A stretch of 16,002 bases of DNA from Clostridiales bacterium (GTDB taxonomy: Bacteria > Bacillota > Clostridia > Oscillospirales > Acutalibacteraceae): contig JAHZES010000015.1 in the NCBI GenBank assembly GCA_019421725.1, positions 1-16,002 on the forward strand, read 5' to 3'. A program made the translations under genes and the position numbers. The stretch's first letter is position 1. Each line of letters opens with the position of its first letter. This document shows, in pieces, positions 7,626 to 13,790 of this stretch. The notes under the pieces are model-generated. The model saw only the letters and a list, made by a program, of their open reading frames with translations. It made no database searches and was not told where the DNA came from.

Positions 7626-7712
7626 ATGAATTCTGCCGCACAAAACTGCCGCCGATGTTGCAGCTGCATAGCAAGCCGCTTCAAAGGACGATTGGCAATA
7701 AAAGTTGATTAA
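7626..7712 (+). CDS. Cysteine-rich leader peptide upstream of cysK, candidate attenuator
   Basis: ATG 7626, with GAGGG (7614-7618) 7 bases upstream, opens 28 codons ending at TAA 7710-7712. The peptide contains NCRRCCSC: Cys codons at positions 8, 11, 12 and 14. It lies inside the transcript from the strong promoter at 7554-7581 and stops 23 bases before the cysK ATG. A short, Cys-dense frame with its own ribosome binding site before a cysteine biosynthesis gene is the layout of a leader peptide whose translation slows when Cys-tRNA is low. Cys-rich regulatory small frames are known before sulfur genes in actinobacteria; I do not know of a named equivalent for this one. No terminator hairpin with a U-run follows, so control could be by Rho, coupling or ribosome-binding-site access rather than classical attenuation. 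Confidence 0.6.
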   Translation: MNSAAQNCRRCCSCIASRFKGRLAIKVD

Positions 7713-7735
7713 AATTATTACAGGGGGAATTTATC

Positions 7736-8668
7736 ATGGCAAATATTTATCAAAGCATGGAAGAGCTGATCGGCAAAACGCCGTTGCTTAAACTGAACCG
7801 TTACGCGAAAGCACACGGATTAAAGGCAAATATTCTGGTTAAGTTGGAATCGTTTAATCCGGCGGGCAGTGTGAAGGACCGTGTGGCAAAAGCAATGCTG
7901 GATGACGCCGAGCAAAAGGGCCTGCTCAAGCCGGGCGCGACCATTATTGAACCGACCAGCGGTAACACCGGAATCGGTTTGGCGGCAGTAGCGGCGGAGC
8001 GGGGCTATCAGGTAATCCTTACCATGCCGGAAACAATGAGTGTGGAGCGGCGCAGCCTGCTCAAGGCTTACGGAGCAAAAATCGTGCTGACCGACGGCGC
8101 AGCAGGCATGAAAGGTGCCATTGCAAAGGCGCAGGAGCTTGCCGCACAGATTCCCGGCAGTCTGATCCCCGGTCAATTTATAAACCGGGCCAATCCGGCG
8201 GCGCATCGCGCTTCCACAGGTCCGGAAATTTGGGAGGATACCGACGGTCAGGTCGATTGGTTTGTCGCGGGTGTCGGTACCGGCGGTACGGTCACAGGCG
8301 TCGGAGAATTTCTCAAGAGCAAAAATCCGGCGATCCGCGTAGCAGCAGTGGAACCTGCCTCTTCTCCGGTGCTTTCCAAGGGCGTTTCCGGCCCGCACAA
8401 AATCCAGGGAATCGGCGCAGGCTTTGTGCCGGAAGTATTGAATACCAAGGTTTACGATGAAATCATTCCGGTGGAAAACGAAGCAGCTTTTGCAACCGGG
8501 CGCGAGCTTGCCCATACAGAGGGAGTTCTGGCCGGAATTTCTTCCGGGGCGGCGCTTTGGGCGGCAACTCAGCTTGCGTTTCGTCCGGAAAACGAGGGAA
8601 AGACCATCGTGGTTCTTTTGCCGGATACGGGCGACCGTTATCTTTCTACCGCATTGTTTGCAGAATGA
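7736..8668 (+). CDS. cysK: Cysteine synthase A (O-acetylserine sulfhydrylase)
   Basis: A 310-residue PLP enzyme that makes L-cysteine from O-acetylserine and sulfide in the cytoplasm. Visible are the PLP-binding Lys47 in NPAGSVKDR, the substrate loop TSGNTG (about 74-79), the Gly-rich phosphate cradle GVGTGGTVTG, GISSGAA near the C-terminus and the typical ending LLPDTGDRYLSTALF. Length and motifs match CysK rather than cystathionine beta-synthase, with no extra domains. AGGGGGA lies 7-8 bases before the ATG. It is transcribed alone from the promoter at 7554-7581, through the Cys-rich leader frame, and ends at a strong terminator. Confidence 0.95.
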   Translation: MANIYQSMEELIGKTPLLKLNRYAKAHGLKANILVKLESFNPAGSVKDRVAKAMLDDAEQKGLLKPGATIIEPTSGNTGIGLAAVAAERGYQVILTMPETMSVERRSLLKAYGAKIVLTDGAAGMKGAIAKAQELAAQIPGSLIPGQFINRANPAAHRASTGPEIWEDTDGQVDWFVAGVGTGGTVTGVGEFLKSKNPAIRVAAVEPASSPVLSKGVSGPHKIQGIGAGFVPEVLNTKVYDEIIPVENEAAFATGRELAHTEGVLAGISSGAALWAATQLAFRPENEGKTIVVLLPDTGDRYLSTALFAE

Positions 8669-8669
8669 A

Positions 8670-8710
8670 AACGAACCGGATTTCCTGCGGGAAATCCGGT
8701 TCGTTTTTGG
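8670..8710 (+). terminator. Strong terminator after cysK, possibly bidirectional
   Basis: A perfect 16-bp stem (8670-8685 with 8690-8705, core GAACCGGATTTCC) closes a 4-base loop TGCG and runs into TTTTT. On the minus strand the stem is followed by TTTTC, so it can also serve the convergent dehydrogenase gene that ends at 8725. Confidence 0.9.
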
Positions 8711-8724
8711 TTATAAAATGTCGA

Positions 8725-9468
8725 TCAGGTCATAGTTGCGCCGTCGACCGAGAGCACGGTGCCTGTCACATAGCTTGCCAAATCGCTTGCGAGGAACAGG
8801 AACGCGTTGGCAACCTCCTGCGGTTCACCGACGCGGCCGAGCGGGATCGTTGCAGCCAGCCGTGCGACCAGCTCCTCCGGCAGTGCAGCGACCATATCTG
8901 TGCGGGTAACACCGGGAGCGACTGCATTGACGCGGATATTATCAGGGCCGAGCTCGCGGGCAAGGCTTTTGGTCATGCCGTTGATAGCGAATTTTGAGGT
9001 CGGATATCCTACGCCGGAACGCTGACCGTAAAGGCTGACCATAGAGCTTGTGTTCAGAATCACGCCGCCGCCTTGCTCCCGCATAACAGGAGCGACGGCT
9101 TTGGAACAGTTAAACGCCGCCGTTACGTTCAGATCCATAATTTTCTTAAAATCATCCGAGTCGTAATCGTAAATCGGTGCGCGGGCGGAAATACCGGCGT
9201 TGTTGACCAAAATATCAATACGCCCGAACTTTTCCTTTACAAGAGTGCATGCGGATTCCACAGCGCGATAATCGGCCAGTACCGGGCAAAGGCCGATTAC
9301 TTCCCAATCCGGGTTTTCTTCCTTCAGCTTTGCCAGTGCCTTGTCCACGGTTTCCTGCCGTGAGCCGAACAGCGCAACCTTGGCACCGTTTTTTAAAAAG
9401 GTTTCAACGACCGCAAACCCGATTCCCCGGGTGCCACCGGTAACGATAGCTACTTTTCCGCTTAACAT
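8725..9468 (-). CDS. Short-chain dehydrogenase/reductase, FabG-like
   Basis: The start is the ATG at 9466-9468, chosen because AAAGGAG lies 8 bases upstream and the protein then begins MLSGKVAIVTGG as is usual; 20 extra upstream residues in the open frame are not family-like. The 247 residues show the cofactor-binding TGGTRGIG (10-17), NNAG (89-92), catalytic Ser142, Tyr155 and Lys159 (in YPTSK), the VAPG loop and a C-terminal YVTGTVLSVDGA. This is a classical NAD(P)-dependent SDR closest in style to 3-oxoacyl-ACP reductase FabG or glucose dehydrogenase-like proteins. It stands alone without fatty-acid genes, so a metabolic role cannot be assigned. It converges on cysK and shares its terminator. 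Confidence 0.9.
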   Translation of the reverse strand: MLSGKVAIVTGGTRGIGFAVVETFLKNGAKVALFGSRQETVDKALAKLKEENPDWEVIGLCPVLADYRAVESACTLVKEKFGRIDILVNNAGISARAPIYDYDSDDFKKIMDLNVTAAFNCSKAVAPVMREQGGGVILNTSSMVSLYGQRSGVGYPTSKFAINGMTKSLARELGPDNIRVNAVAPGVTRTDMVAALPEELVARLAATIPLGRVGEPQEVANAFLFLASDLASYVTGTVLSVDGATMT

Positions 9469-9593
9469 TCCGTTTGCTCCTTTACTGCAAAGGCGGACGT
9501 GCCGTCCGCGATCATAATGTTGTGTCATAGCGGCACATTGTTCAACTTATCATCTTATTATTACCGTTTGTCCATATACTTTTTACATATTTT

Positions 9594-9653
9594 TATAATA
9601 CTTTGAGGAGGAAGAAGTTTCCTCTTGCGGAAAACATATGCGCGGGGTAAAAT
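9594..9653 (+). promoter_or_regulatory. Candidate promoter(s) for the TtcA-family gene
   Basis: Best match: TTGCGG (9625-9630), 17-base spacer, TAAAAT (9648-9653). A second TATAAT at 9594-9599 has only a poor -35 partner (TTGTCC at 9568, 20 bases away). The intergenic stretch 9469-9689 also holds a small hairpin (9493-9498/9504-9509) in the leader of the divergent dehydrogenase gene. Confidence 0.45.
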
Positions 9654-9689
9654 AAAACAACATTCCTGTTTTCAAAAGGAGAATTTGCC

Positions 9690-10520
9690 ATGGATCGCTG
9701 CCAGCAAATTGAGCGAAGCATTAACAAAAAGTATCGCAAGGCCATCTGGAATCGGTTTGTTGGAGGAATCAAGGATTACGGAATGATCCAGCAAGGAGAC
9801 AAAATTGCGGTGTGTATTTCCGGCGGAAAGGATTCCATGCTTTTAGCAAAATGCCTGCAGATGCTCCAGCGCTATTCCGAGCTGCCGTTTGAGCTGGTCT
9901 TTTTGGCAATGGATCCGGGTTACCGTGTTGAGAACGCAAAAAAAGTGGCTGAAAATGCACGGCTTCTCGGTTTGCCGCTGGAAACGTTTTCTGCACGCAT
10001 TTTTGAAGTGGTCAATGAATCCGCCAAATCGCCGTGTTACCTTTGTGCCAGAATGCGGCGAGGCTGTCTGTATAAGCATGCACAGGAGCTTGGGTGCAAC
10101 AAGATTGCGCTTGGCCATCATTTTGACGATGTGATCGAGACTACGCTTATGAGTATGCTTTACGGCGCAGAGATGCGTACAATGATGCCCAAATTGCACA
10201 GCGCGCATTACGCGGGTATGCAGCTTATCCGCCCGCTGTATTTGGTGAGGGAGGCGGATATTGTAGCCTGGGCACGGTATAACGGTCTTTCGTTTATCAG
10301 GTGTGCCTGCCGTGTTTCCGAACAGAACGAGGCCGCGGGAGCCGACGGCTCCAAACGGCAAACGGTCAAAAAGCTGATCGCGCAGCTTGAAAAAGAAAAC
10401 AGTAACGTAGGCAGCAACATTTTTCACAGTGCGGAATGCGTCAATCTGGAAACGGTTCTGGGCTGGAGGGATTCCGTCGGCGAGCACAGCTTTCTGGACG
10501 ATTACGACAGCACCCTTTGA
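9690..10520 (+). CDS. TtcA-family PP-loop ATPase, probable tRNA-thiolation enzyme
   Basis: AAAAGGAGAATTTGCC precedes the ATG. The 276-residue protein has the PP-loop SGGKDS (44-49) that adenylates the target base, the TtcA-like pair C116-x-x-C119 followed by RMRRGCLYKHA, the GHHFDDVIETT motif (142-152) and a further C205-x-C207 in the C-terminal part. TtcA proteins are cytoplasmic and thiolate cytidine 32 of tRNA using an Fe-S cluster held by conserved cysteines. In Firmicutes, members of this family are often annotated TtcA-like without proof. The cysteines suggest cluster binding; the target tRNA base is inferred. The C-terminus after about residue 215 is charged and less typical. It is monocistronic with its own terminator. 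Confidence 0.8.
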   Translation: MDRCQQIERSINKKYRKAIWNRFVGGIKDYGMIQQGDKIAVCISGGKDSMLLAKCLQMLQRYSELPFELVFLAMDPGYRVENAKKVAENARLLGLPLETFSARIFEVVNESAKSPCYLCARMRRGCLYKHAQELGCNKIALGHHFDDVIETTLMSMLYGAEMRTMMPKLHSAHYAGMQLIRPLYLVREADIVAWARYNGLSFIRCACRVSEQNEAAGADGSKRQTVKKLIAQLEKENSNVGSNIFHSAECVNLETVLGWRDSVGEHSFLDDYDSTL

Positions 10521-10561
10521 TCGAATGCATAACGGCGGGTTTTGTCCCGTCAGACTTTGTT

Positions 10562-10591
10562 CCGCATCTGACCGAGCAGATGCGGTTTTTT
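10562..10591 (+). terminator. Terminator after the TtcA-family gene
   Basis: A perfect 9-bp stem CCGCATCTG (10562-10570) / CAGATGCGG (10577-10585) with a 6-base loop, followed directly by TTTTTT. It lies about 40 bases after the stop and just before the copper operon promoter. Confidence 0.9.
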
Positions 10592-10604
10592 CATTTTTCT
10601 ATTC

Positions 10605-10633
10605 TTGACAAAGCGAAAAGAAAATACTATACT
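10605..10633 (+). promoter_or_regulatory. Promoter of the copA-csoR operon
   Basis: TTGACA (10605-10610), a 17-base spacer and TATACT (10628-10633). The expected start near 10640 lies inside the CsoR-like operator. Confidence 0.8.
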
Positions 10634-10636
10634 GTA

Positions 10637-10662
10637 TACACCCCATACGGGTGGGGAGTGTA
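10637..10662 (+). promoter_or_regulatory. CsoR-like copper operator
   Basis: An inverted repeat with core CACCC-CATAC-GGGTG (10639-10653) and outer arms TACAC (10637) and GTGTA (to 10662). GC-rich C-run/G-run palindromes flanked by TA, placed over the start site of copper-efflux genes, are the known style of CsoR operators. It sits next to the -10 element and the operon itself encodes a CsoR, so copper-free CsoR would block transcription here. Confidence 0.65.
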
Positions 10663-10678
10663 AAGGAAGGGATTGAAT

Positions 10679-13270
10679 ATGAAGAAAAAATATCTTGTTT
10701 CGGGTATGACGTGTGCTTCCTGCTCCGCACATGTGGAAAAGGCTGTTTCGGCGCTGCCGCATGTGGAAAAGGTAGAGGTCAGCCTGTTGACAAATAGTAT
10801 GGCAGTCACATTTGACACAGATCAGGCAGATGATTCTGCGGTGATCCGTGCGGTGGAGCAGGCAGGTTACGGCGCCTCTCTGCCAGATTCGGCTGTACCC
10901 GCGGGCAGGGGAGCGGTAAAAGAGAAAAAATCGGACGCGCCGTCTTTTCGTCTGCGGCTGTGGGTTTCGTTTGTGTGCCTGATCCCCATGATGATCATCT
11001 CGATGTATCATATGGTGTTTATGGCGATCGGGCAGCCGACGCCGCAGTTTCTCGATTCGTGGCTGCACGGTCCGGAAAATGCGGTTACCTTTGCCTTTTC
11101 ACAGTTTCTGCTGCTGCTGCCGATTTTGTTGGTGAACAGGAACTATTTTTCCGGCGGTTTTCGCAGCTTGTGGCACCGTGCGCCGAATATGGATACCTTG
11201 ATAGCGCTTGGCGCAGCGGCGGCGGCCGGCTACGGCGTCTTTGCAATTTTCCGCATAGGCTGGGGATTAGGGCACGCTGATTTTGCAATGGCGTCACAGT
11301 ACAGCCAGAATCTCTACTTTGAATCGGCAGGCATGATCCTGACGCTGATCACACTTGGCAAATTTTTTGAGTCGCGCTCCCGGCGAAAGACTGGCGAAGC
11401 GATCGAAAAGCTGATTAGTCTGGTGCCTGAAACGGCGACGGTTCTCCGGGAAGGGCAGGAGGTTACAGTCCCTGCGGAGGAGGTTGTCGTCGGGGATATC
11501 GTAATTGTCCGCCCCGGGCAGAGGATCCCGGTGGACGGCGTAGTAACGGAGGGAAGCTCGGCGGTAGATGAATCCGCCGTTACGGGAGAAAGCATTCCGG
11601 CGGAAAAAAGTGTGGGAGATCCCGTCACGGGAGCTACCGTGAATAAGACCGGATATCTGCAATTCCGTGCTGAAAAAGTGGGAGAGGATACGACGCTTTC
11701 TCAAATTATCCGGCTGGTGGAAGAAGCGTCTTCTTCCAAAGCGCCGATTGCGAAGCTGGCCGACCGAATCAGCGGGGTGTTTGTGCCGATTGTCATGACG
11801 ATTGCCGTGATCACAACCGTAGTGTGGCTGCTTTTGGGCAGCAGTGTGGAATTTGCGCTTACGAGCGGGATCGCGGTGCTCGTTATTTCGTGCCCCTGTG
11901 CACTGGGGCTGGCAACACCGGTCGCCATTATGGTCGGTACCGGGAAGGGCGCGCAGAACGGGATACTGATCAAATCGGCCGAAGCACTGGAGACCGCACA
12001 TTTGGTCAGAACCGTTGTATTGGACAAAACAGGCACAATAACGCAGGGAAAACCGCATGTAACCGATATTCTTACAGTAGGTGGAGTGTCTGAACGGGAG
12101 CTGCTGCAGCTTGCCGCGTCGGTAGAAAGCCGTTCCGAGCATCCCTTGGCCGAATCCGTTTTGGAAGCGGCTGCGGCAGAGAAAATTCCACTTTTGGATG
12201 CGGAGAAGTTCGAAGCCCATCCGGGACGCGGCGTTTCGGCTCTGGTGCAGGGCAGAAGACTGATCGCAGGCAACGAAGCCATGCTGCTCGAAGCGTCGAT
12301 CAATACGGCAGAGCTGAGAGAACAAGCTTTACAACTAGAAAATGACGGTAAAACACCGCTTTGGTTTGCCGATGAAACGCGGTTGCTGGGAGTAATTGCT
12401 GCCGCGGATCTATTGAAACCCACAAGCGCACGCGCGGTGAGTGCCCTGCAGAAGATGGGAATGCAGGTCGTTATGCTGACCGGAGACCGTCGACAGACGG
12501 CCGAGGCGATCCGCCGGAAGCTTTCCATCGATCGAGTTGTCGCAGAGGTTCTGCCGCAGGAAAAGGAAAGCGTTATCCGCTTGCTGCAGCAGGACGGCAC
12601 AAAGGTTGCCATGATCGGAGACGGGATCAACGACGCGCCGGCTCTTTCGCGGGCGGACGTCGGTATTGCAATCGGCGCGGGAACCGATGTGGCGATCGAG
12701 TCGGCGGACATCGTGTTGATGAAGAGCGATCTGCTTGATGCAGTTGCTGCGTTTCAGCTCAGCCGTGCTGTTATCCGCAATATCCGCGAAAATCTGTTCT
12801 GGGCGTTTTTTTACAATTCCTTGGGAATTCCGCTGGCGGCAGGCGTTTTTATTTCACTTACCGGCTGGCAGCTAAGCCCGATGTTTGCAGCGGCGGCCAT
12901 GAGTCTCAGTTCGATTTGTGTTGTAACGAATGCCCTGCGTCTGCGTTGGTTCAAGCCTTCGTTTGGCGATGCAGTGTCAGACTCTGCTGTTTTGCCAGAA
13001 GAGGATAAAACAGAAATTGAAAATCAGGAGGGTCATCTGATGAAAAAGATCATTGCCGTAGAAGGTATGCACTGTGCACATTGTCAAATGAGCGTTGAAA
13101 AGGCGCTTGCTGCAGTAGAGGGCGTTTCCTCTGTAACCGTTGATTTAAAGAAGAAGACGGCAGTCGTAACGCTTTCGGCTCCGGTGGAAGACCAGCTTTT
13201 GCGTGATGCGGTGGAAAAGGCAGGTTTTCAGCCCGGCACAGTCACAGAGAAAAAGGGCATTTTCGGCTGA
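10679..13270 (+). CDS. copA: Copper-exporting P1B-type ATPase with a C-terminal CopZ-like domain
   Basis: The start is ATG 10679, 8 bases after GGAAGG; a TTG six bases earlier is less likely. The 863-residue membrane pump expels Cu(I). In order: N-terminal metal-binding domain GMTCASC (C12, C15); membrane helices; actuator TGES; Cu site C405-P-C407; phosphorylated D449 in DKTGT; H488-P; TGDRRQT; GDGINDAP (647-654); and the last helix MSLSS, typical of Cu(I) pumps. Unusually, a second metal-binding domain (GMHCAHC, C799, C802) sits at the C-terminus after a 25-residue acidic linker, starting at Met788. An AGGAGG lies 8 bases before that codon, so a separate CopZ-like chaperone may also be made (see 13040-13270). 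Expression is probably repressed by the downstream CsoR. Confidence 0.95.
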   Translation: MKKKYLVSGMTCASCSAHVEKAVSALPHVEKVEVSLLTNSMAVTFDTDQADDSAVIRAVEQAGYGASLPDSAVPAGRGAVKEKKSDAPSFRLRLWVSFVCLIPMMIISMYHMVFMAIGQPTPQFLDSWLHGPENAVTFAFSQFLLLLPILLVNRNYFSGGFRSLWHRAPNMDTLIALGAAAAAGYGVFAIFRIGWGLGHADFAMASQYSQNLYFESAGMILTLITLGKFFESRSRRKTGEAIEKLISLVPETATVLREGQEVTVPAEEVVVGDIVIVRPGQRIPVDGVVTEGSSAVDESAVTGESIPAEKSVGDPVTGATVNKTGYLQFRAEKVGEDTTLSQIIRLVEEASSSKAPIAKLADRISGVFVPIVMTIAVITTVVWLLLGSSVEFALTSGIAVLVISCPCALGLATPVAIMVGTGKGAQNGILIKSAEALETAHLVRTVVLDKTGTITQGKPHVTDILTVGGVSERELLQLAASVESRSEHPLAESVLEAAAAEKIPLLDAEKFEAHPGRGVSALVQGRRLIAGNEAMLLEASINTAELREQALQLENDGKTPLWFADETRLLGVIAAADLLKPTSARAVSALQKMGMQVVMLTGDRRQTAEAIRRKLSIDRVVAEVLPQEKESVIRLLQQDGTKVAMIGDGINDAPALSRADVGIAIGAGTDVAIESADIVLMKSDLLDAVAAFQLSRAVIRNIRENLFWAFFYNSLGIPLAAGVFISLTGWQLSPMFAAAAMSLSSICVVTNALRLRWFKPSFGDAVSDSAVLPEEDKTEIENQEGHLMKKIIAVEGMHCAHCQMSVEKALAAVEGVSSVTVDLKKKTAVVTLSAPVEDQLLRDAVEKAGFQPGTVTEKKGIFG
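13026..13031 (+). promoter_or_regulatory. Internal ribosome binding site inside copA
   Basis: AGGAGG followed by 8 bases and an in-frame ATG (13040). This is one of the best Shine-Dalgarno matches in the window, and it lies within a coding frame exactly before a complete chaperone-like domain. TGATG at 13038-13042 has the shape of an overlapping stop-start, but the TGA is not in the copA frame. Confidence 0.6.
13040..13270 (+). CDS. copZ: CopZ-like copper chaperone, possible separate product from an internal start in copA
   Basis: Translation from ATG 13040, in the copA frame, would give 76 residues beginning MKKIIAVEGMHCAHC and ending at the copA stop. This is the complete length and fold of a free heavy-metal-associated (HMA) chaperone such as CopZ, which hands Cu(I) to CopA in the cytoplasm. 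The ribosome binding site is better than that of copA itself. Two readings are possible: a true fusion only, or one gene giving both the full pump and a free chaperone. The sequence supports the potential; only protein data can show the second product. Confidence 0.45.
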   Translation: MKKIIAVEGMHCAHCQMSVEKALAAVEGVSSVTVDLKKKTAVVTLSAPVEDQLLRDAVEKAGFQPGTVTEKKGIFG

Positions 13271-13295
13271 TTCCGCAAACAGGGGGAAAGAAGCA

Positions 13296-13559
13296 ATGAT
13301 GGCAGATCGGACGAAGATTTTAAGACTGCTCAAAACCGCCCGGGGGCAGCTGGATGGCCTGCTGCGCATGGTTGAGGAGAATCGATACTGTATCGATATT
13401 TCCAATCAGCTGCTGGCGACCGAGGCGATTCTGCGTAAAGCAAACCGGGAAATTCTGCAGGCTCACATGAGCCACTGCGTCAAAGAAGCTTTTGAAAGCG
13501 GAAATGAACAGGAAAAAATTAATGAGATCATTTCGCTGCTGGAAAAGGTGAACCGATAA
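13296..13559 (+). CDS. csoR: CsoR-family copper-sensing repressor
   Basis: The start is ATG 13296 behind AGGGGGA (a second ATG follows directly); the longer open frame upstream lies inside copA and is ignored. The 87-residue all-helical protein of the CsoR/RcnR/FrmR family has the Cu(I) ligand set C32, H57 and C61, with the same 25 and 29 residue spacings as the C-H-C of Mycobacterium tuberculosis CsoR. The N-terminal basic helix (KILRLLKTARGQLDGLLRM) binds DNA. It lies 25 bases after copA in the same operon and most likely binds the operator at 10637-10662, releasing it when Cu(I) rises. This closes a negative feedback loop. Confidence 0.92.
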   Translation: MMADRTKILRLLKTARGQLDGLLRMVEENRYCIDISNQLLATEAILRKANREILQAHMSHCVKEAFESGNEQEKINEIISLLEKVNR

Positions 13560-13579
13560 TTTCAGACAGCTGTAAAACG

Positions 13580-13630
13580 CAAGGCTCCGGCCGAAGGACG
13601 ATCGTCTTCCGGCCGGAGCCTTGTTATATA
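13580..13630 (+). terminator. Long hairpin after csoR, probable terminator
   Basis: The arms 13580-13601 and 13602-13623 are nearly perfect inverted repeats (core AAGGCTCCGGCCG / CGGCCGGAGCCTT), about 20 bp with one bulge or shift near the tip. The following TTGTTATAT is only partly T-rich, so termination efficiency is uncertain. Confidence 0.6.
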
Positions 13631-13695
13631 GAAGAATTTTAGGCATATCGCATGGAAGAAGCCGATTTGATCAAAGAGGCGTTCTAAAGGCTCCA

Positions 13696-13739
13696 TAAAA
13701 ACGGAAAAACCGAGCCACCAGCATAGCTCGGTTCTCCGT
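13696..13739 (-). terminator. Terminator of aspA (minus strand)
   Basis: Read on the minus strand, ACGG...AACCGAGC stems (13701-13704 with 13736-13739, and 13708-13715 with 13726-13733) are followed by TTTTTATGG. It lies about 50 bases beyond the aspA stop codon. Confidence 0.65.
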
Positions 13740-13790
13740 CATTAAGAAGGGGTTTGGGGTAAACGAAAAATTCGGTGTAAACAAATTAAT

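Noticed and set aside
7582..7735. T-box or SAM riboswitch before cysK
   Set aside because: The T-box conserved sequence, a U-run terminator and riboswitch cores are not visible; the leader is too short and is occupied by the small reading frame.
7820..8515. 231-codon minus-strand open frame opposite cysK
   Set aside because: Antisense shadow of a well-recognised gene.
9843..10487. 214-codon minus-strand open frame opposite the TtcA-family gene
   Set aside because: Antisense shadow, no ribosome binding site and no recognisable motifs.
11294..12711. Two long minus-strand open frames (343 and 336 codons) opposite copA
   Set aside because: Their residues mirror the copA codons (Ser/Arg/Gln-rich), with no domain motifs or start signals.
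13580..13740. The two hairpins between csoR and aspA as a repeat or mobile element
   Set aside because: They differ in sequence and are better explained as terminators of the two convergent genes.
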